This document shows, piece by piece, positions 42,527-50,376 of a stretch of DNA of 64,000 nucleotides. Made by a program: the position numbers and the translations under genes. Positions within the stretch are counted from its first letter, which is position 1, and every line of letters starts with the position of its first letter. The notes beneath the pieces are model-generated. The model saw only the letters and a program-made list of their open reading frames with translations. It had not been told where the DNA came from and did not search any database. This DNA is from Bacillus sp. B15-48 (GTDB lineage: Bacteria; Bacillota; Bacilli; Bacillales; Cytobacillaceae): positions 496,001 to 560,000 of the forward strand of contig NZ_WOFU01000003.1 in the NCBI RefSeq assembly GCF_016879755.1, given 5' to 3'.

Positions 42527-43009
42527 TTAAACGATGATAGCGAAGATAAACATAGCAATCATCATTAATTGGATTAAAATTTTAGCGATACTACTTCCTA
42601 AAAATCCGATAACGGTAGCAAAACCGATTTTTACCGCCTTTTGAATATCTTTTTGAAGAATAAACTCTGTAACAAAAACAGCTGCAAACGGCACAAGGAT
42701 AATTCCGAAAGGAGGAATTATGAATGAACCTACAATCGTGGCAATTGTTGCGATTGTTTCTGACTTTTTTGACCCACCGTATTTTTTCACAAAATAGCTG
42801 TTCGCGATGATATCCGAAGCAATTAAAACAACGCTTAAAATGACCATACTAATCCAGAACCACCATGTTAATTCGTTTGGATTAATCAGAAACTGGTAAA
42901 CAGTAAATCCTCCCCAAAGGACAACAATGGAGGGAATAAAAGGATAAATGATTCCTACAAAACTTAAAATAAAAAGGAGGATTGTTACTCCCCACCACAC
43001 AAATTCCAT
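42527..43009 (-). CDS. DUF456 membrane protein
   Basis: 160 residues with about four membrane helices, the N-terminal WWGVTILLFILSFVGIIYPFIPS, then FIIPPFGIILVPFAAVFVTEFIL. The PSIV and GIILVPFAAVF region resemble the DUF456 family of unknown function. It is a single gene flanked by non-coding DNA. Confidence 0.8.
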   Translation of the reverse strand: MEFVWWGVTILLFILSFVGIIYPFIPSIVVLWGGFTVYQFLINPNELTWWFWISMVILSVVLIASDIIANSYFVKKYGGSKKSETIATIATIVGSFIIPPFGIILVPFAAVFVTEFILQKDIQKAVKIGFATVIGFLGSSIAKILIQLMMIAMFIFAIIV

Positions 43010-43280
43010 CTAGATAACCTACTTTCTGTTTGTTAAAAAACCAATTCGGCTTCTAAGTTTTTTCATTCCTAAATCCAAAAAGCCATGCTCAAATTGATAA
43101 GCATGGTCTGGTAATATAGGTCCGTTTGTTTTTAAAATTGAACAACAAAACAATTAAACCGTAAAATGCATAGATGTAGAACACTTGTTTTTTCCTTGTA
43201 GAATATTATCTTAGAATCCATATTCTGGATGCTACCTATGTCCCTAGATTCATACGATGTACTCCATTTTTGTTTCTAAC

Positions 43281-43655
43281 TTATCTAAAGAACACTTTGT
43301 CGATGTTATATTTTGATTGAAGTTTATTGATGATATACGTTTCGTAAATTTCTCTATCTGTTGGATCTTCGACGATACATACTTCAATTCTGTACACTTC
43401 ATCCCTGTGATTTTTTATTGGTGAAACAGTATCTTCAAAATGCTTTTTAACTCTTTGTCGTAGTTTCCGTGCTTTACCGACAAAGAGAAGCTCGTCATTT
43501 ATATTATAGAATAAGAAGATACCACCTTTGTCGCGTGGAATTTGGTGAAAATCGATGAATCCATAAATAGGCTTTATTACTGGTTCATTTTCGTTTCTTG
43601 CCTGTTGTCTCTCCGTAATTGTAATATCTGGTGTAGGTATTTCTATTTTAATCAT
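43281..43655 (-). CDS. GIY-YIG nuclease family protein
   Basis: 124 residues. After an N-terminal region the GIY-YIG core begins: GGIFLFYNINDELLFVGKARK followed by LRQRVKKHFED and, later, the conserved Glu (YETYIINKLQSKYN). The GIY motif is changed to GIF and YIG to FVG, as in many stand-alone Bacillus members. It may act on branched or damaged DNA; activity is not demonstrated. Confidence 0.8.
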   Translation of the reverse strand: MIKIEIPTPDITITERQQARNENEPVIKPIYGFIDFHQIPRDKGGIFLFYNINDELLFVGKARKLRQRVKKHFEDTVSPIKNHRDEVYRIEVCIVEDPTDREIYETYIINKLQSKYNIDKVFFR

Positions 43656-43768
43656 TTCATCACGTCCTCTTTTTGGTAATTTTCATCGTACCACACTATC
43701 TGGATTAATCATATAATCATTTTATTTTTCCACAATATTGATAATTTAATTATTGGTAAGAACAACTT

Positions 43769-43820
43769 AGAGTCAGACCCTCACTGAAGCAACGCTTTAC
43801 TTCACCGGGGGACTGACCCC
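43769..43820. repeat. CCGGGGGACTGACCCC-type palindromic repeat
   Basis: GAGTCAGACCCTCACTGAAG, CAACGCTTTACTTCACC, GGGGGACTGACCCC. Same family as copies at 45585, 46293 and 46773. Confidence 0.7.
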
Positions 43821-43843
43821 AAAACTATGACCACACTCATTTA

Positions 43844-44041
43844 TTATAATTTTGCTTCAATTTTAAATTCCTTTTTAAATTCTTCTATGTCTAACTCAAG
43901 TATATTGCAGTATGTTTCAATTTTCTCGAAGAAATTGAAATCTTCATTTACGGGGCGGTCTCTATTCTCATAATAATAATTAACCAATTCGTAGAGTTGT
44001 GCAAACGCTTTTACTTTTTCTGCTTTTCCCATGATAACCAA
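43844..44041 (-). CDS. Small hypothetical protein
   Basis: 65 residues, no family recognised. Helical with aromatic content (FAQLYELVNYYYENRD) and an acidic C-terminal half (DIEEFKKEFKIEAKL). Upstream AAGG supports a start at the TTG (44041) or the ATG at 44032. It may be a cytoplasmic protein in a single-gene unit; expression is not proven. Confidence 0.5.
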   Translation of the reverse strand: MVIMGKAEKVKAFAQLYELVNYYYENRDRPVNEDFNFFEKIETYCNILELDIEEFKKEFKIEAKL

Positions 44042-44206
44042 CCATCCTTCGCTTGTTTTTAATGATATAAATTAAGTATAACGAAAAAATAGCAAAAAAA
44101 CTTTTCATTTAATTAAAAAATATAAAGATAGCTGTAAATAAGATTAAATAACGTAGCTGGTCCTTCCGAATGAAGGCGAGCTACATTGCTGATGGTTATT
44201 TTCCCG

Positions 44207-44689
44207 TCATTGGCTGCTGTTAACATAATCCTTAGATTCAGCGATCACACCGACTCCAAACGCTTTGTGTTCAAACAGAAGCCTTTTAATCCATTGAGTT
44301 TGAGCGTTTTCGCACTCGATGATAACGATTACTTCTGTCAGCAAAGCGGTTTTTTTACCTACATTTATTTTCGTTAAAAGATAATCGATTGTAAATCCAA
44401 GCAATGCTCCAAAGGCTAAGCCGATCAGTCCCCAAATAACCGGCCCCCAATGGAGCGTAAATCCATATGTAGCTCCTAACACTGAAAAAACCGTCCCTAA
44501 TACAGCAGCTAAATCAAAGAGGCTAAATCCATCTGAATGATGAATATTATCAAAAAATTTAGGGGGCGATGAACTTTGATCAAGCGGGATGGCAATAATC
44601 TGTTCCTTTGGGATTCCGTGCTCCTCTAATTTGATAATCGCTAATTCAAGAAAATCACAATGTTCAAATGAAGAAATCACATGCGTCAT
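44207..44689 (-). CDS. Membrane protein with ferredoxin-like N-terminus
   Basis: 160 residues. The N-terminal 45 residues (FEHCDFLELAIIKLEEHGIPKE) resemble a small alpha/beta sensory fold of general-stress type proteins; two central glycine-rich helices (AAVLGTVFSVLGATYGF and WGPVIWGLIGLAFGALLGF) are followed by another alpha/beta segment. It stands 1 nt from the next upstream gene (44691), which is read in the same direction, so the two are coupled. Family unknown. Confidence 0.6.
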   Translation of the reverse strand: MTHVISSFEHCDFLELAIIKLEEHGIPKEQIIAIPLDQSSSPPKFFDNIHHSDGFSLFDLAAVLGTVFSVLGATYGFTLHWGPVIWGLIGLAFGALLGFTIDYLLTKINVGKKTALLTEVIVIIECENAQTQWIKRLLFEHKAFGVGVIAESKDYVNSSQ

Positions 44690-44690
44690 A

Positions 44691-45482
44691 TCAAAGCTTC
44701 ACTTTCCTTTTCATTTCCTGTAAAACAATTGAATTTTGATAGTGTTTCAGAAGATGTTGTTTTTGCTCTTTTTTATATAATTTGTTGTACTCGACAGATA
44801 ATATATAGGCTTCATACGCAGCAAAACAATAAACCGATGGTAAAAATAAAACCCACTCCGCATTAAGAATGGCAACAGCTTGAGAAAAATCCCCCAACAA
44901 CGTATAATGAATTCCTTCTAAAAGATGGGAAAAATAAATAATTACCGCCGTCCATGAAATCGCGAAAAAACCAGAAGCGATTCGATGAATATAGAGGCTG
45001 CCAAGCCCAGGATAAAGCAAAGACCATACAAGTGAAACCCAGGGACTCCGTTTTGTAAAAGAATTCACAGCAAATCCATTCATTTGAAAAGGAACATAGG
45101 AAGCCTTTTCGCTTTCAGCGAGGAGAAAATGTTTGTTAAGATCAACCGTCAACCGATAACTATCCCAAATACAATAAAGATAAACAGGAATATAAATAAC
45201 CAACATTCTGATTTCAAGCACGTCTTTCGCCATTTGAAATTGACCGGTAAACGAGTACATCATCGCTTCATTCAGCCTTGTATTGACATTAATAATAATT
45301 TCCCAAAAAAACAAAATAAACCCTTTTAAATATTGCCCTAAATGAATATGACCAAATCCAGGAAAAGCAGCAGACCACCATGCTGTCACCCAAGGGTTGC
45401 GGGGATGAATACAGTTGATTCCAATTGTAGACGTATAATAATTATAACGCCGCACATTCCTCGTCGCATCTCTATTGTTCAT
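44691..45482 (-). CDS. Membrane protein with two internal repeats
   Basis: 263 residues. Two similar halves of about 95 residues are visible: NPWVTAWWSAAFPGFGHIHLG plus downstream IPVYLYCIWDSYRLTVDLNK, and SPWVSLVWSLLYPGLGSLYIH plus LPSVYCFAAYEAYILSVEYNK. Each half has about two membrane helices, reminiscent of TM2-like domains. The gene ends 1 nt before the next one starts. Function unknown. Confidence 0.65.
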   Translation of the reverse strand: MNNRDATRNVRRYNYYTSTIGINCIHPRNPWVTAWWSAAFPGFGHIHLGQYLKGFILFFWEIIINVNTRLNEAMMYSFTGQFQMAKDVLEIRMLVIYIPVYLYCIWDSYRLTVDLNKHFLLAESEKASYVPFQMNGFAVNSFTKRSPWVSLVWSLLYPGLGSLYIHRIASGFFAISWTAVIIYFSHLLEGIHYTLLGDFSQAVAILNAEWVLFLPSVYCFAAYEAYILSVEYNKLYKKEQKQHLLKHYQNSIVLQEMKRKVKL

Positions 45483-45584
45483 ACAATCCCACCCAAAAAA
45501 GGAAAATCAATCATAATGTAGTTTCTGTAATCTTTAGGGGATTATTCCAAAGGTTGGTCGGTGGGCAGTGCACTCGCACAGCTT

Positions 45585-45636
45585 GGGGTCAGTCCCCCGA
45601 CGAAGTAACGCTTTACTCCACCGGGGGACTGACCCC
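45585..45636. repeat. GGGGTCAGTCCCCC palindromic repeat
   Basis: GGGGTCAGTCCCCCGACGAA, GTAACGCTTTACTCCACC and GGGGGACTGACCCC give a near-perfect hairpin. A shortened second unit follows at 45655-45675. Confidence 0.75.
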
Positions 45637-45770
45637 AAAAATTACTCCACCAAAATTACTCCACCGGGGGACCCAAAAAATTCGTGTTTTAGTGGTTCGC
45701 GTAACAAATTTTATAAAAAGGAAATGGTGGGGAAGAATAAAAAGTAAAAACAGGAAGGTGTTTTATCACC

Positions 45771-46253
45771 ATGAGAATCCTATTATTACCTGCTCTTTTA
45801 TGTGTATTTTCTATCATCATTATGTCTGGATGCAATACTACAGATGAAGATAAGGTAGCAGAAGTGCCTGAAAATGTACCAGTTGAGGAAAGCGGATTGA
45901 AGAAACACGCGAATAAGGAGGAACCTTCAGAAGTTCCTTTTCTTTTTACGCACTTCGATTTGGACATTGATTATAGTCAGGATCAAGATTTTGACGTTGA
46001 TTATGAAAATGAACATGATGAAATGGAAGCCGAGATCAAGGATGACCGAGGGGATAAGAGTGCAAAAGGGAATGCAGCCTTTGCGTTGTTAGAGCCGATG
46101 TTTGAACAGTTCACTTTTGATCAGAATACACCGGATGAAGAGGTCATTTCAGAAGTGATAAACAGCTTTAATTTAGATGATGATTTCCAGGAGTTCGAAT
46201 TAAAAGTGAAGTTCCTTGACGGAGATATAAAGGAATATAAAATGGGACAATAG
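45771..46253 (+). CDS. YusW-like putative lipoprotein
   Basis: 160 residues. Signal peptide with lipobox (SIIIMSGC, Cys at residue 21), then an acidic linker, and a C-terminal YusW-type domain (SEVINSFNLDDDFQEFELKV, KFLDGDIKEYKMG). The mature protein would be anchored to the outer face of the membrane. Function unknown. A frameshifted remnant of the same family lies at 17230-17540. AAGGTG precedes the ATG. It is flanked on both sides by palindromic repeats. Confidence 0.82.
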   Translation: MRILLLPALLCVFSIIIMSGCNTTDEDKVAEVPENVPVEESGLKKHANKEEPSEVPFLFTHFDLDIDYSQDQDFDVDYENEHDEMEAEIKDDRGDKSAKGNAAFALLEPMFEQFTFDQNTPDEEVISEVINSFNLDDDFQEFELKVKFLDGDIKEYKMGQ

Positions 46254-46292
46254 TTTGAGTGACTGTCATTGTTTGTCGAACGACTTCACATT

Positions 46293-46344
46293 GGGGTCAG
46301 TCTTCCGACGAAGTAACGCTTTACCTCACCGGAAGACTGACCCC
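46293..46344. repeat. GGGGTCAGTCTTCC palindromic repeat
   Basis: GGGGTCAGTCTTCCGACG, AAGTAACGCTTTACCTCACC, GGAAGACTGACCCC. Bases differ from neighbouring copies but pairing is preserved (TCTTCC/GGAAGA). Confidence 0.75.
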
Positions 46345-46355
46345 AAAAATTATTA

Positions 46356-46550
46356 TCAAGACCGTTTCTTTTCTCCATTTTCCGGAAAAAGAAAATATGA
46401 AATTACTCCTGATAATAGTGCAGCTCCTATTGCTATGATTAGTCTGACTCCTAATTGTAGTTCTGTATAATCCTTATAAAGCATCCAGATTGCGATAGCT
46501 AAAACGATAACCATGATTGGAATGACAAATGTAAATTTTTTCGATTTCAA
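46356..46550 (-). CDS. Small two-helix membrane protein
   Basis: 64 residues, two hydrophobic helices (FVIPIMVIVLAIAIWML and VRLIIAIGAALLSGVISYFLF) separated by a short charged stretch, and a basic tail. No family recognised. It lies 289 nt downstream of the SagB gene and could be an immunity-type membrane protein for the TOMM cluster; that is speculation from position only. Confidence 0.5.
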   Translation of the reverse strand: MKSKKFTFVIPIMVIVLAIAIWMLYKDYTELQLGVRLIIAIGAALLSGVISYFLFPENGEKKRS

Positions 46551-46682
46551 TCTTAACTCCCCTTTTTTTCTCTTTCCACTAAAATTGATTCATACTCACT
46601 CTTTGCTTTACGCAAAAAAATTCATACTCTCTTCTTAACTTTAACATAGAAGCTGATTGTTTTCTCCTTGTTACTACATCGG

Positions 46683-46741
46683 CTATGGGGCCTGTCTCCC
46701 ACCCAATTAAAGGATTAGACTAGTAAGGACTGCCCCCCTGT
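46683..46741. repeat. GGGGCCTGTCTCCC repeat, third copy
   Basis: CTGTCTCCCACCCAATTAA, GGATTAGACTAGTAAG, GACTGCCCCCC. Related to units at 19277 and 19816. Confidence 0.55.
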
Positions 46742-46772
46742 TTTCGTCATTTTCAACAACTCCTAGCAGCTT

Positions 46773-46824
46773 GGGGTCAGTCCCCCGACGAAGTAACGCT
46801 TTACTCCACCGGGGGACTGACCCC
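46773..46824. repeat. GGGGTCAGTCCCCC palindromic repeat
   Basis: Identical arrangement to 45585-45636, ending 15 nt before the SagB stop codon; may double as terminator of the TOMM operon. Confidence 0.75.
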
Positions 46825-46839
46825 AAAAATTTCAAAAAT

Positions 46840-47565
46840 TCAGCTATGCAATTTCCCTTTTAACCAGGGACGAGGCCGATAGTGACCGACCGGAATCTGG
46901 ATTAAGCTCGTTTGGCCATGTGAATTAAAGTTGTACATGTCATCACACGAATTTGCATCAAAGCCTAGTAATGGATGTCCTCCCATTTCAAGAGCTGATG
47001 CCGTTAAGAGCAAACGTTGGACGAGCATCCCTGCCTCCATTTGTTGAATTCGATACCCTCTGTATCCTAAATCCGCGATCAAGTGATCTTTATCCCCTGC
47101 CACATGAAAACAAAGTGGCACTTGGAACAAATTCACATTTGCAGCAGACATTCCGTACTGCAAACGGAGTCGATGATCATTTTGATCGATCTGATGTAAC
47201 GTATGATCAGCACGCTTATAATAATAAGCACCGTCTGGAATCTCTTCAACATTAGTCAAACAACAATACAGTGAGACACGGGGCTCCTGCTTATTATGTG
47301 GTTCATCTAAGTCATTTCGATACAAGAAAGCGGACGTCGATTCCTGCAGCAAAGTAGCCAATTGCGATTGACTTATCTTACGTAAAACAAAATCCATATC
47401 CGGTGAAAACCGCTTTTCACAAACGGACGAAAGATCATATGATAATCGCTTCACCTGAGGAAGAGATACCACTTGATCCTCCCGATTTTCCTTCTCCCGC
47501 CTCTTTATCTGTCGAAACAATTGCGTCGATTCCAACATCGACGCTTCATTCATTGTCGTTAACAT
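46840..47565 (-). CDS. SagB-type dehydrogenase, C-terminal domain as currently readable
   Basis: 241-codon frame after the G8 break. SagB-like features: SQSQLATLLQESTSAFLYRN, QYGMSAANVNLFQVPLCFHVAG and MEAGMLVQRLLLTASALEMGG. No plausible ribosome binding site precedes the ATG at 47565 and the frame is open upstream to the G run, so it is most likely the second half of one protein, translated only if the frame is restored. Confidence 0.7.
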   Translation of the reverse strand: MLTTMNEASMLESTQLFRQIKRREKENREDQVVSLPQVKRLSYDLSSVCEKRFSPDMDFVLRKISQSQLATLLQESTSAFLYRNDLDEPHNKQEPRVSLYCCLTNVEEIPDGAYYYKRADHTLHQIDQNDHRLRLQYGMSAANVNLFQVPLCFHVAGDKDHLIADLGYRGYRIQQMEAGMLVQRLLLTASALEMGGHPLLGFDANSCDDMYNFNSHGQTSLIQIPVGHYRPRPWLKGKLHS

Positions 47566-47653
47566 CGGAAACCTTTTGATTCTCTTTGATCGAACGAAGT
47601 AATTTGTTTGAAGCGGTAATAACTCTCGACACAGCTCGAAGGCGGAAATAAGC

Positions 47654-48412
47654 TCACCTCTGCCCCCCCCAATTCGTATGCCAACTTGTCGGTTCCACTG
47701 TTAGCGGAATCACTGCATACACACTCTCCTCTTCTTCCGATAGTCCAAGGAGGTGATTGACGGCCCGATCAAGATATTGAAAGTACACGCCCGAAGAAAA
47801 GCCAAACCGTTTTGCGACTTCCAGCAACTGTCCAATCAACACCCCTGCATCCAATCCTTGCAGACGGTAGGCAAAGTTATTGTATTTATAAAAGTTTTTC
47901 CAAAACATCGTTGACACAAAAACCGTACCAAAACAAGCGGACACATCACAGCGATTGCCAAGGGAACGGGCTATATATGAATCGAAATTCCCTTCTCGCA
48001 ACAACACCAAACAATGATGTGCCGCATCATAATGGTACACTCCAACAGGCATATCCTCCATTTTCAGATACACATACAATTCGTTTGGATACAACGCCCC
48101 GCCAGAAGGAACAAAACGCCGATACGACTGCATAAGTTCTGGTGCATCATCTATGGAGGGCATGGCTGACTGAGACAATTGCGTGAGACCAAATACATAC
48201 CAAAGAAAATGGCTGATTTTCCGAAGGTTTGGCTGTGCAGGTGCTTCCGATTTTTCAAGCGTCAGCGGTACTTCTAGAGATAATGGAAAAACAGGCAAGC
48301 CACGGTAGAGTTTATATGGAAGCGGAGCATCTTCCCAATCCACTTCCCAGTCTGGCGGGCTTGCCTTGTCAATGTCAAAATGGAGATTGTGCAGAAATGT
48401 CTCTAGACCCAT
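47654..48412 (-). CDS. SagB-type dehydrogenase, N-terminal domain as currently readable
   Basis: This is the intact first frame (252 residues) of the split gene. Conserved SagB/ThcOx features: RRFVPSGGALYPNELYVYLK, VGVYHYDAAHHCLVLLREG and VLIGQLLEVAKRFGFSSG, which surround the FMN-binding site. Without the second domain activity is uncertain, because related clusters have the two domains in one protein. It sits 23 nt behind the YcaO stop, in the same operon. Confidence 0.8.
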   Translation of the reverse strand: MGLETFLHNLHFDIDKASPPDWEVDWEDAPLPYKLYRGLPVFPLSLEVPLTLEKSEAPAQPNLRKISHFLWYVFGLTQLSQSAMPSIDDAPELMQSYRRFVPSGGALYPNELYVYLKMEDMPVGVYHYDAAHHCLVLLREGNFDSYIARSLGNRCDVSACFGTVFVSTMFWKNFYKYNNFAYRLQGLDAGVLIGQLLEVAKRFGFSSGVYFQYLDRAVNHLLGLSEEEESVYAVIPLTVEPTSWHTNWGGQR

Positions 48413-48435
48413 CCTCCTACCCTCCTTATCGCTAC

Positions 48436-50376
48436 TTATGGAAACGGATGTGGATGTGGATTGAGCTGTTCAAACGTCAATGGTTGCTTCGTATACCCAA
48501 GTTCCATTGGTACCCGCAGCACCCTCTCCAGCCCTGTTACTCTCGTAAGATGATGTCCGAAAGTCATTGGCAACATCCCCGGAATCAGTACTTTCACGCA
48601 ATACAGTCCGTTTCGTTTCGTTTCCGATGTCGACTGATCCACCACAATCACGTCAAGGTTTAATTGACGAAACTTCTGGAGAATCTCCTGCAAATCATTC
48701 GTCAAATCTGCATGTGACGACTTCCACGTAAATTCCTCAGCAAATGAGCGTAAAGGACGATGATCGTCTAGTAAAAACTGCAGGCGCTCCTCCGCTTGCG
48801 GCAAACCGTACAGCATGCCATGATCATCCATTTTCGTCACCAAGGTAGGGTCGTGGAACATTCGCACAAACTCCTGCTGATTCTTCTCAAATTTGTCATC
48901 AAGCGTCAGCATCATCGCAGCCATTTCATGAATCGTGCTTTTCACCGCCCGTACCGGATCCAGATGAGCTCCGGCTGCACAAATGAGATTCAATCCTTTT
49001 TGCTTCCTGTTTTTTGCCAGCGCCCAAACGCTAGGAATTCCATGCTCCATCGTCGAATTATAAAAATAAAGATCGTATCCTCCAACAGCTCGAACTCGGT
49101 CAATCATCAATTGCAATTCTTGGTCATTAGCCGTAGAAGGGTCTAGACGTGGGAGCGGTAACTCCGCATACCAAGTCAGTAAGAACGAATCGCGTTCGAC
49201 TACTTCCATAATCCCGTAGAAAATGGCTTCTTCCATACTGCCTCCTAACGCGCATCCGTTGGAAGTTTCATAGACAAATCCATTTCCACACCCCAAGCTA
49301 TAATAGGAAAGCAACTCAGGAACCAAAATCGGACGCTCTTGCAAAAATGAATAACCCCATACCCAATTGATTGGACGATCAGGGTTAAACTGTTCAAATG
49401 GAAAACCTGGCCGTTCATACTGTTCCTTTGCGTGCACACCTACCTCAATAGGATGGAGTGCTTGATCTTTCAGATTACGGTAACGATCAAAAACCACTGT
49501 CTTTTTCCCACGAGGATTCGTACCACAAGACCGCTCCAAGCCCTCTAAAATGGCGGTTACCTCGCTAATGGCGTATGAATGAGTCCGCCCTGCCACACCT
49601 TCGTCCCCTGAGAATAACGGCAAATTAACACCCACATCAGCAAAAGGAGGGATAAGATCATACATTTTCCCATTAAAAACACCCGTCCGCTGATCCAAAT
49701 AGTCTTTAACAAGCACTTTCTTTAGATCGTCCATTGAACGGCAGCGGTAACTACCGGGAATCTTTAAACTTGGTTTTAGTGAGATTTCCGCTGCATTTGG
49801 TGAATCGTCAGGTAATTGACTACAAACCGGACATAACGGATCAGGCAGAAAAGGATGCCAGGATCTGGTAAATGTTTTTAAATTAATTAAACAGATCCGT
49901 CCCTCCGAATACACCTGAACGCCTTGTAATATCCTCTGTACTTCCACCACAAGTAGGTTGGCAATCTGTAAAATCCCCGTGATCGATAACCACGCGTCAC
50001 TCGACATTCCCCCATCCTCAGCTAGTCTCTGTTGTATCCCCCACATCTCTTGACGATCGCGTCCTGCCATAAGAAACCGGATATCCGCACATTGCGAGCA
50101 CCCTTGTGTATCACCGCGAACAAATGGTCCAACGACACCTTCTCCAAATGAAACGAAGCCTCGGAGCCAAGGGACGCCACTTGGACGTAACACCTCTTCC
50201 GCTTTTTCATGAACAGAAGGATTCCAACCATCGTCCAAAACAAGAACTAAATCAGTCGCTTCAGGTACTGCTGCCTTGAAATCAACTTGACGAATGACCT
50301 GGTATTGAGCGGTCAATTCTTCACACACGCGGTCAGCTAGCCTACCTTCACCGACAACCACCAGAACTGCACTCAC
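48436..50376 (-). CDS. TOMM cyclodehydratase: E1-like domain fused to YcaO
   Basis: 646 residues. The N-terminal E1/ThiF-like partner domain (about 1-200) has zinc cysteines C93, C96 (QGCSQCADI) and C182, C185 (DPLCPVCSQ). The YcaO ATPase domain follows (GNGFVYETSNGCALGGSMEEAI, then IMEVVERDSFLLTWYAELPLP, later TIHEMAAMML) and the C-terminus ends in PHPHPFP, a PxPxP-type tail typical of azoline-forming YcaOs. The protein converts Cys/Ser/Thr of the precursor into thiazolines/oxazolines using ATP. It overlaps the preceding gene by ATGA, implying coupling. TIGR03604-type scaffold is my recollection of the family. Confidence 0.92.
   Translation of the reverse strand: MSAVLVVVGEGRLADRVCEELTAQYQVIRQVDFKAAVPEATDLVLVLDDGWNPSVHEKAEEVLRPSGVPWLRGFVSFGEGVVGPFVRGDTQGCSQCADIRFLMAGRDRQEMWGIQQRLAEDGGMSSDAWLSITGILQIANLLVVEVQRILQGVQVYSEGRICLINLKTFTRSWHPFLPDPLCPVCSQLPDDSPNAAEISLKPSLKIPGSYRCRSMDDLKKVLVKDYLDQRTGVFNGKMYDLIPPFADVGVNLPLFSGDEGVAGRTHSYAISEVTAILEGLERSCGTNPRGKKTVVFDRYRNLKDQALHPIEVGVHAKEQYERPGFPFEQFNPDRPINWVWGYSFLQERPILVPELLSYYSLGCGNGFVYETSNGCALGGSMEEAIFYGIMEVVERDSFLLTWYAELPLPRLDPSTANDQELQLMIDRVRAVGGYDLYFYNSTMEHGIPSVWALAKNRKQKGLNLICAAGAHLDPVRAVKSTIHEMAAMMLTLDDKFEKNQQEFVRMFHDPTLVTKMDDHGMLYGLPQAEERLQFLLDDHRPLRSFAEEFTWKSSHADLTNDLQEILQKFRQLNLDVIVVDQSTSETKRNGLYCVKVLIPGMLPMTFGHHLTRVTGLERVLRVPMELGYTKQPLTFEQLNPHPHPFP

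Larger units (their letters stand above)
46840..48412 (-). pseudogene. Two-domain SagB-type nitroreductase-like dehydrogenase, frameshifted
   Basis: The gene starts at 48412 (ATG, AGGAGGG upstream) and ends at 46840, but the frame breaks at a G8 run (47663-47670). Domain 1 (252 residues, stop at 47654) has SGVYFQYLDRAVNHLLGL and SGGALYPNELYVYL. Domain 2 (apparent ATG 47565) has LYCCLTNVEEIPDGAYYYK and YRIQQMEAGMLVQRLLL. With seven G residues the frames join without stop (..HTNWGGRGELISAFELCRELL..MLTTMNEAS). Domain 2 lacks a ribosome binding site. SagB dehydrogenases oxidise thiazolines/oxazolines to thiazoles/oxazoles with FMN. Break may be real or a sequencing error. Confidence 0.8.
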
